A stretch of 5,002 nt of DNA from positions 1 through 5,002 of the forward strand of contig JAOUMG010000212.1 of NCBI GenBank assembly GCA_029881635.1, read 5' to 3'. Below are positions 4,775 to 5,002 of the stretch, piece by piece (positions within the stretch are counted from its first letter, which is position 1; each line of letters begins with the position of its first letter). The translations under genes were made by a program, and so were the position numbers. This stretch comes from Paracoccaceae bacterium (GTDB lineage: Bacteria > Pseudomonadota > Alphaproteobacteria > Rhodobacterales > Rhodobacteraceae). Below the pieces are notes generated by a model. That model saw only the letters and a list, made by a program, of their open reading frames with translations, was not told the origin of the DNA and did no database searches.

Positions 4775-5002
4775 ATGACAGTGAGAGTTTCGGTTGAAGA
4801 GCCTTCGATAAAAACACTGATCCAGCAAACAGATGATCTGTTTTTCACGATCGCCAAGGAAATTTCCGAGGCGACTGAAAAAATCAAACTAGGCGAGTTC
4901 GATAATCTGAAGGATGCGACCAGATCGTTGAAGGATCTGCGTATGGCGCTTCAGCTTGCCATGGAAGAAAGGGCGAAACTTGCCAAGTTCGACAAAGAAA
5001 AA
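4775..5002 (+). CDS. small charged helical protein, probable GTA gene 1 (small terminase TerS), 3' end cut by the window
   Basis: The frame is open from ATG 4775 to the window end (76 residues). The protein is rich in Lys and Glu, with two helix-forming stretches with hydrophobic residues at coiled-coil-like spacing: about 11-38 (SIKTLIQQTDDLFFTIAKEI...) and 44-76 (NLKDATRSLKDLRMALQLAM...). No signal peptide or catalytic motif is present. In Rhodobacterales, as I recall it, gene 1 of the gene transfer agent cluster is a small coiled-coil TerS that helps the large terminase package host DNA, and it lies just after fabF-mltG-type genes. Position, size so far and composition agree, but the large terminase gene would be outside the window. 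The start is uncertain: GAGAGG (4755-4760) is 14 nt from the ATG, 11 nt from an in-frame TTG (4772), and the frame closes upstream at TGA 4754. An unrelated conserved hypothetical remains possible. Confidence 0.6.
   Translation, partial: MTVRVSVEEPSIKTLIQQTDDLFFTIAKEISEATEKIKLGEFDNLKDATRSLKDLRMALQLAMEERAKLAKFDKEK

Noticed and set aside
4753..4797. 14-codon ORF (ATG 4753 to TGA 4795-4797) overlapping the start of the 4775 gene
   Set aside because: No ribosome binding site ahead of it, and its length is expected by chance.
1..5002. CRISPR arrays, tRNA or rRNA genes, insertion sequences
   Set aside because: No repeat-spacer pattern, cloverleaf with a recognisable T-loop, ribosomal RNA stretch, or transposase with terminal repeats was seen on either strand.

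Overview
The window looks like chromosomal DNA of an alphaproteobacterium, most likely Rhodobacterales (Roseobacter/Rhodobacter group). The reasons are moderately high GC, the FabG/AcpP/FabF/MltG sequences, and an MltG with the extra periplasmic segment I associate with that order. All convincing genes are on the + strand.

Layout: (1) 1-613, the 3' part of fabG. (2) 614-798, a leader region with a weak hairpin, a candidate sigma70 promoter and a leader stem-loop, ahead of acpP (799-1032). acpP is closed by a clear intrinsic terminator (1055-1083). (3) 1101-1628, a RimJ/RimL-like GNAT acetyltransferase, and 1682-2059, a small four-helix membrane protein of unknown function; both lie between acpP and fabF. 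(4) fabF (2155-3417) overlaps mltG (3417-4574) by one base. (5) 4575-4774, a dense regulatory region. It has a near-consensus promoter (TTGACT-N17-TATACT) with a dyad on its -10 box. About 20-55 nt downstream is a strong intrinsic terminator whose loop contains the stop codon of an 11-codon ORF that begins at or next to the predicted +1. (6) 4775-window end, the start of a small, helical, highly charged protein. I tentatively read it as gene 1 (small terminase, TerS) of a Rhodobacter-type gene transfer agent (GTA) cluster, from its sequence character and its position after fabF-mltG.

How the genes work together: FabG (ketoreductase), AcpP (acyl carrier) and FabF (elongating condensing enzyme) are core type II fatty acid synthesis. 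MltG cleaves nascent peptidoglycan, so lipid supply and wall growth genes sit together. The terminator after acpP lets this very highly expressed carrier be made separately from downstream genes. The most interesting part is 4620-4775, where a strong-looking promoter is both covered by a possible operator and followed by a terminator before the next gene. That arrangement suits a normally silent, conditionally expressed element such as a GTA.
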